This document shows positions 60,433 to 64,000 of a stretch of 64,000 bases of DNA, piece by piece (the stretch's first letter is position 1; every line of letters starts with the position of its first letter). This DNA is from Primulina eburnea (Eukaryota; Streptophyta; Magnoliopsida; Lamiales; Gesneriaceae). A program made the translations under genes and the position numbers. Where the stretch lies: positions 30,706,311-30,770,310 of the forward strand of contig NC_133105.1 in assembly GCF_022965805.1 (NCBI RefSeq), read 5' to 3'. The notes beneath the pieces are model-generated. The model worked only from the letters and a program-made list of their open reading frames with translations, was not told where the DNA came from and did no database searches.

Positions 60433-61292
60433 AGTGTCCTCTCTGTCTGTAGATATGGCAACTACCAGTTACTCCCTGGCATTGCTCTGTGGGGTGTCTC
60501 CCCCCGCAAGTCCTGCAATACACTCCAGCATAACTCAAACTAGAACCACTAAAACTTGAGGAACCACTTTCCAACTTCTTGAATGACTTCTTTCGAGCTT
60601 TTAGCAACTCTTGCTTTCCACTCGTGCTGCCACGTTCAAATCGGAGAAGGGATTGCTTGTGTCTGAGGTTGCTTCACGCTCAATCTTCCCAATTGTCTAA
60701 TCAGACTCGCCTCCGCCCTCTTTGCTTTACTCAAGACATCAGCAAAATGATAAGGTTGCTGCATGTTCATCAGTGCAACTATCTCTGAATTCAATCCTCT
60801 GACGAATTGATTCACCACATCTTCGTCATTCCCAGCCAAATGAGGAGCAAAATGCAGTAATGTAGAGAATTTCGCCACATATTCTTCAACATTCAGTTGA
60901 CCTTGTCTCAAATTCTCAAATTCTGCTCTTTTGTCCTCCCGGTATGAAACTGAGAAAAATCTTTGATATAATTCAGCTTTGAAGACTCCCCATGTGATCA
61001 TAATACCACGTAGTTCTAATATGCCTTTGATCGTAATCCACCAATTTCTGGCAGCCTCTCGTAACTGATAAACCACCAATTTAACTTTCTGTTCATCGGT
61101 ACAATCAAGTAAGTCAACCAGTATTTCTATGTCATCCAACCAGTGCTGACAATCTTCCGATGTCTCAATACCACTCAGAATCGGCGGCTGAAGTAACTGA
61201 AATTCTCTCAACTTGATTTCCATCGGAGTTTCTGATGCATCTATCTGTTCAGACGAAGTACTGCCCTTTTCTAAAATTCTTCGAGGCGGTAT
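60335..61292 (-). pseudogene. gag: E5 gag (ATG lost, one frameshift)
   Basis: The initiator position before PPRR reads ATA (61290-61292) instead of ATG; the first in-frame ATG is at 61223 (MEIKLREFQ), homologous to the first usable ATG of E4. The capsid-like domain is open to about 60640, where the phase shifts near the Lys/Ser-rich linker. The second part (60607-60335) carries the two Cys/His clusters (CRTCGGRH, CHIYRQRGHFARVC), in which one zinc-binding Cys is Tyr. Close relative of the E4 gag. Intact Gag is not possible without frame correction. Confidence 0.82.
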
Positions 61293-61671
61293 ATCTGATA
61301 ATCAAACAGATTAGTACATAATCTATACAATCTGTCTCAACCCTCCTCTGATCATATACCTCTGATCCAGACTCGGTTCTGATTCAGGCTTAACAATTAC
61401 ATGCTGCAATCAACTCAGATAACAAACAACATGTAATAGGGAAAGCAATAAATCATGCTAGCACACATCATGCAAGTCAGCATTGACATAAATCTCATGC
61501 TAGCAATCACATGCAAGGAAGACAATTCAATCTACCCCGCTCATTCTCTACTATCTCATTCTAAAAGATCTATCAGTTTCTGACTATCTCAATCTAAAGA
61601 ATCTATGGCTAAAGGATCTATAGCTTTGATAATCTAAGTCTAAAGGAACTATCAGCTCTGATACCACCTGT
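61293..61671 (-). other. E5 leader with primer-binding site
   Basis: GCTCTGATACCA (61655-61666) is the reverse complement of the Met-tRNA primer site, five bases from the 5' LTR. The rest is an AT-rich leader including AAAGGATCTATAGC-like repeats related to the E4 leader repeats. No gene is seen. Confidence 0.85.
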
Positions 61672-63746
61672 TGTGGGGACCCGGGCGCTAATCATCTTCT
61701 TAATCATAGTTGGGATTTAATTATCAGTTCTGATAAACAGGGTCTAAAAATTTTTCTTTTTAAAATGTAAATGCGGAAGGTAATGGAATCTAAATAATAT
61801 ACATCTCAGTATAAAATACATTTCAGTATAAAAGTACAATACTGTACAATCTAAGTCTAAGGTTTGGTTACTAAGTTCAAGTAATAAACCAAAGCTACAG
61901 TAAGTCCGGAATCACCACGCTATCTAGTCCAGCCTCTTTCTCATCTTGACCCTGATCCATCCCCACCTGTTGTCATGCATACATACAAAACAAGACAACA
62001 GCCGGATAACTCCGGTGAGAATAAATCCCAGTATAAAACATGGTAAGCATGTATATAAACAATCTAAATCATAAAACATGCTATCATGAATATATTCAAA
62101 GCAATAGATTTCATAATCTATTGAAATCTACTCAAAATAAGCATGCAACTAAATTCAGATAAACATGCAATCTATATCAAATCATATAAACACAGGCTAT
62201 CATGTCTGAAAGCACTAAACATGGGTTTCATAATCTATGAAACCACATTTCTAAACACATGCAGTTCTAGTCAAATCATGTCTAGACTCGACTCAACTAT
62301 AACTCTAGGGATCCCGGTGTGAATAAGACGTCAATGGCTGTCACCTACCCTCCCACTCGGGGTGACTGTACGTCTTATTCCTAGACTTCGGTCTGAGCTG
62401 TATCAACGACTGCAATAGGAGTCAGGGCATCTCCTAAGCTGAGATACACCGAAAATCTAGATAGCTGACAATGGCTGTCAACGACTCTCCTATCTCAATG
62501 CAATGCATAACAATCTGTAAACAATGCATAATCATCTCAACATATAAATAAATCATATTCAAATCAGAATATAAAAGTAATCTAGTATGTGATTTTATTG
62601 GGAAACTCAAATAAGATCTTATTTGAGTTATATCTTCCCGTATATCACATGAATTATACCTTTGTCGTCCCTATCTGACGAAGACGATGACCTGTATCCA
62701 AATCTGTCCATATCAAATCTGAAATGACAATATCGAATATGCTGTATCAGTGAATAACTCAATACACAGTCTGTTCTGATCAATACTCAACTCAGTACAT
62801 AATCTGATCAATATCTGAATAAGATACAATCTGATCCATATCAATAATATCACAATCTAATTGAAGTCATATCTGAATCTGATTAATCTAAATCAATACT
62901 GAATCTGATAAATCTAAATCAACTGATGTTTCGACGGCATAATAATACAAACTGAATAACCCCGTCACTCTGAACATCACAAATATAATACTAGAACTCA
63001 TAATCTGTGTCAACATAATTCATACTCTGAATATTAACACATATCTGATATAGAATCTCAGTCAATATCTTTCAAAAATCATAACAATTAAAGAAACGGT
63101 TTGTTCTTTAATTTGACTTCAATTCTATAATGTCTACGGTAGTAGAAACATCATATCTGATTCATATTTAATTCTGACAACATCATAATTTTAAATCATG
63201 TCTAAACGTAACAAAACTTACGTCCAGATGAAGCCTGCGTTGATATGAACACAGTACCGTACTCGGATTTAAAATCGGACGGGCGGATTTTACGTAACTC
63301 ACGATTTTATCCTCGGAAGAACTTGGAGCTTCTCCTTCCTATTTCTTTTCTGATTCTTACTGATTACGTCTGTATATACATATATATATACCTCATGCAT
63401 GGCTAGAAACGTGGCTTCTCCAAAATTTGCCACAAAACCACTCGCGCATATGCGCGCTTCATCTCGCGCATATGCGCCAAAGATTCTGGAGCTGTCGCGC
63501 ATATGCGCGCCTTATCTCGCGCATATGCGCGAGGGCTTCTGGACCCCTCGCGCATATGCGCGTGTTTCTTCGCGCATGTGCGCCGGTCATTTCTTTTGAG
63601 ATGTTCGGCCTAACATCTCGAGATGTTCGGTTGAACATCTTGGCTTATACTGTAACGATGCCCGACTTCTTCATTCAAGTTCGTAAAACCTCAATCATGT
63701 CAATTAATCAACGTATGATTACAGTACTTAAGTCTCGGGCATTACA
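61672..63746 (-). repeat. 5' LTR of E5
   Basis: 2,075 bp, TGTGGGGACCC...CGGGCATTACA on the plus strand. Palindromes at 63443-63584, TATA-like stretch near 63371-63390. Identical in length to the reassembled 3' LTR. Confidence 0.92.
63443..63584 (-). promoter_or_regulatory. Six CGCGCATATGCGCG palindromes (E5 5' LTR)
   Basis: Six boxes like those at 41254-41396; the fifth is CGCGCATATGCGCG where the 3' LTR has CGCGTATATGCGCG. Confidence 0.55.
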
Positions 63747-64000
63747 GCTTCAAACATTGCGGATTTGTTCTTTAGAGAAGTCGTTAGGTTGCATGGCATG
63801 CCTAGGACTATTGTTTTTGATCGCGATGTTATATTCTTGAGTTACTTTTGGAAGACTTTATGGGCTAAACTTGGCACAAAATTGTTGTTTTCTACTACTT
63901 GTCATCCTTCAAACGGATGGACAAACTGAAGTTGTCAATAGAACTTTGGGAACACTTTTGCGTGCTATTCTTAAAAAGAACTTGGATTGACATTTCTATG
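63747..64000 (+). repeat. Integrase-core satellite array, piece E
   Basis: Continues piece D exactly after the TSD GCTTC: the end of one monomer (to 63982) and the first bases of the next (63983, TGGATTGAC), running off the window. It matches the GTTATATTC/AAGACT monomer variant of piece B. Confidence 0.92.

Larger units (their letters stand above)
22258..63746 (-). mobile_element. E5: minus-strand Gypsy element expanded by nested insertions
   Basis: The outer element of a 41.5-kb composite, with TSD GCTTC at 22253-22257 and 63747-63751. Its own parts are the 3' LTR (22258-22293 and 39520-41558), the interior (41559-43250, 51023-51400 and 59873-61671, about 3.9 kb) and the 5' LTR (61672-63746). 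Both LTRs total exactly 2,075 bp once insertions are removed. The rest is E4 with E8, E7 and E6. The interior keeps a broken gag and a strongly eroded pol, so E5 could not have encoded its own mobility in its present form. Confidence 0.9.

Overview
This 64 kb window is plant nuclear heterochromatin made only of repeats. I see no host gene, rRNA or tRNA gene, and no bacterial or organellar sequence. The plant assignment rests on long-LTR Ty3/Gypsy and Ty1/Copia elements, primer-binding sites complementary to initiator-Met tRNA, 5-bp target-site duplications (TSDs), Tekay/Del-like gag-pol proteins with a chromodomain-like tail, and a Copia gag of the UBN2 type. A eudicot is likely; I cannot name the species.

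The underlying substrate is a head-to-tail satellite with a monomer of 363-364 bp (pieces at 2201-2470, 10957-13262, 16866-19718, 21935-22257 and 63747-64000; about 6 kb, about 16 monomers). Every monomer is the DDE catalytic core of a Ty3/Gypsy integrase, joined head to tail with a one-base phase slip. The pieces stay in one orientation and in register across every insertion, so they were once a single uninterrupted array.

Insertions into the array, left to right: E1, the 3' end of a Gypsy element (1-2200); E2, a full-length and very young Gypsy element (2471-10956) with a 1,483-codon gag-pol frame; a solo LTR (13263-16865) that itself holds a second solo LTR (14077-15881); a minus-strand solo LTR (19719-21934); and E5, a minus-strand Gypsy element spread over 22258-63746 by later insertions. 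E5 holds E4 (Gypsy, plus strand, 22294-39514) in its 3' LTR. E4 in turn holds a Copia element, E8 (29790-39135), in its own 3' LTR. The interior of E5 holds E7 (Gypsy, minus strand, 43251-51017) and E6 (Gypsy, plus strand, 51401-59867). TSDs were read directly for all of these except E1, whose left side lies outside the window.

Functionally there are two Gypsy groups. E2 and E6 (LTRs starting TGTAAGGCTCGAG) carry near-complete gag-pol with a few lesions. E4, E5 and E7 (LTRs starting TGTAATGCCCGAG) carry recognisable gag but a protease with altered catalytic residues and a deleted, eroded pol, although they keep LTR pairs, primer sites and TSDs. They look like non-autonomous, gag-bearing elements moved in trans. 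The Copia element likewise has near-identical LTRs but no integrase core. All Gypsy LTRs carry a dense array of short GC-rich palindromes or hairpins just upstream of the TATA-like stretch, and the palindrome type changes between LTRs that are otherwise close relatives. The integrase-derived satellite and these modular palindrome arrays are the most notable observations.
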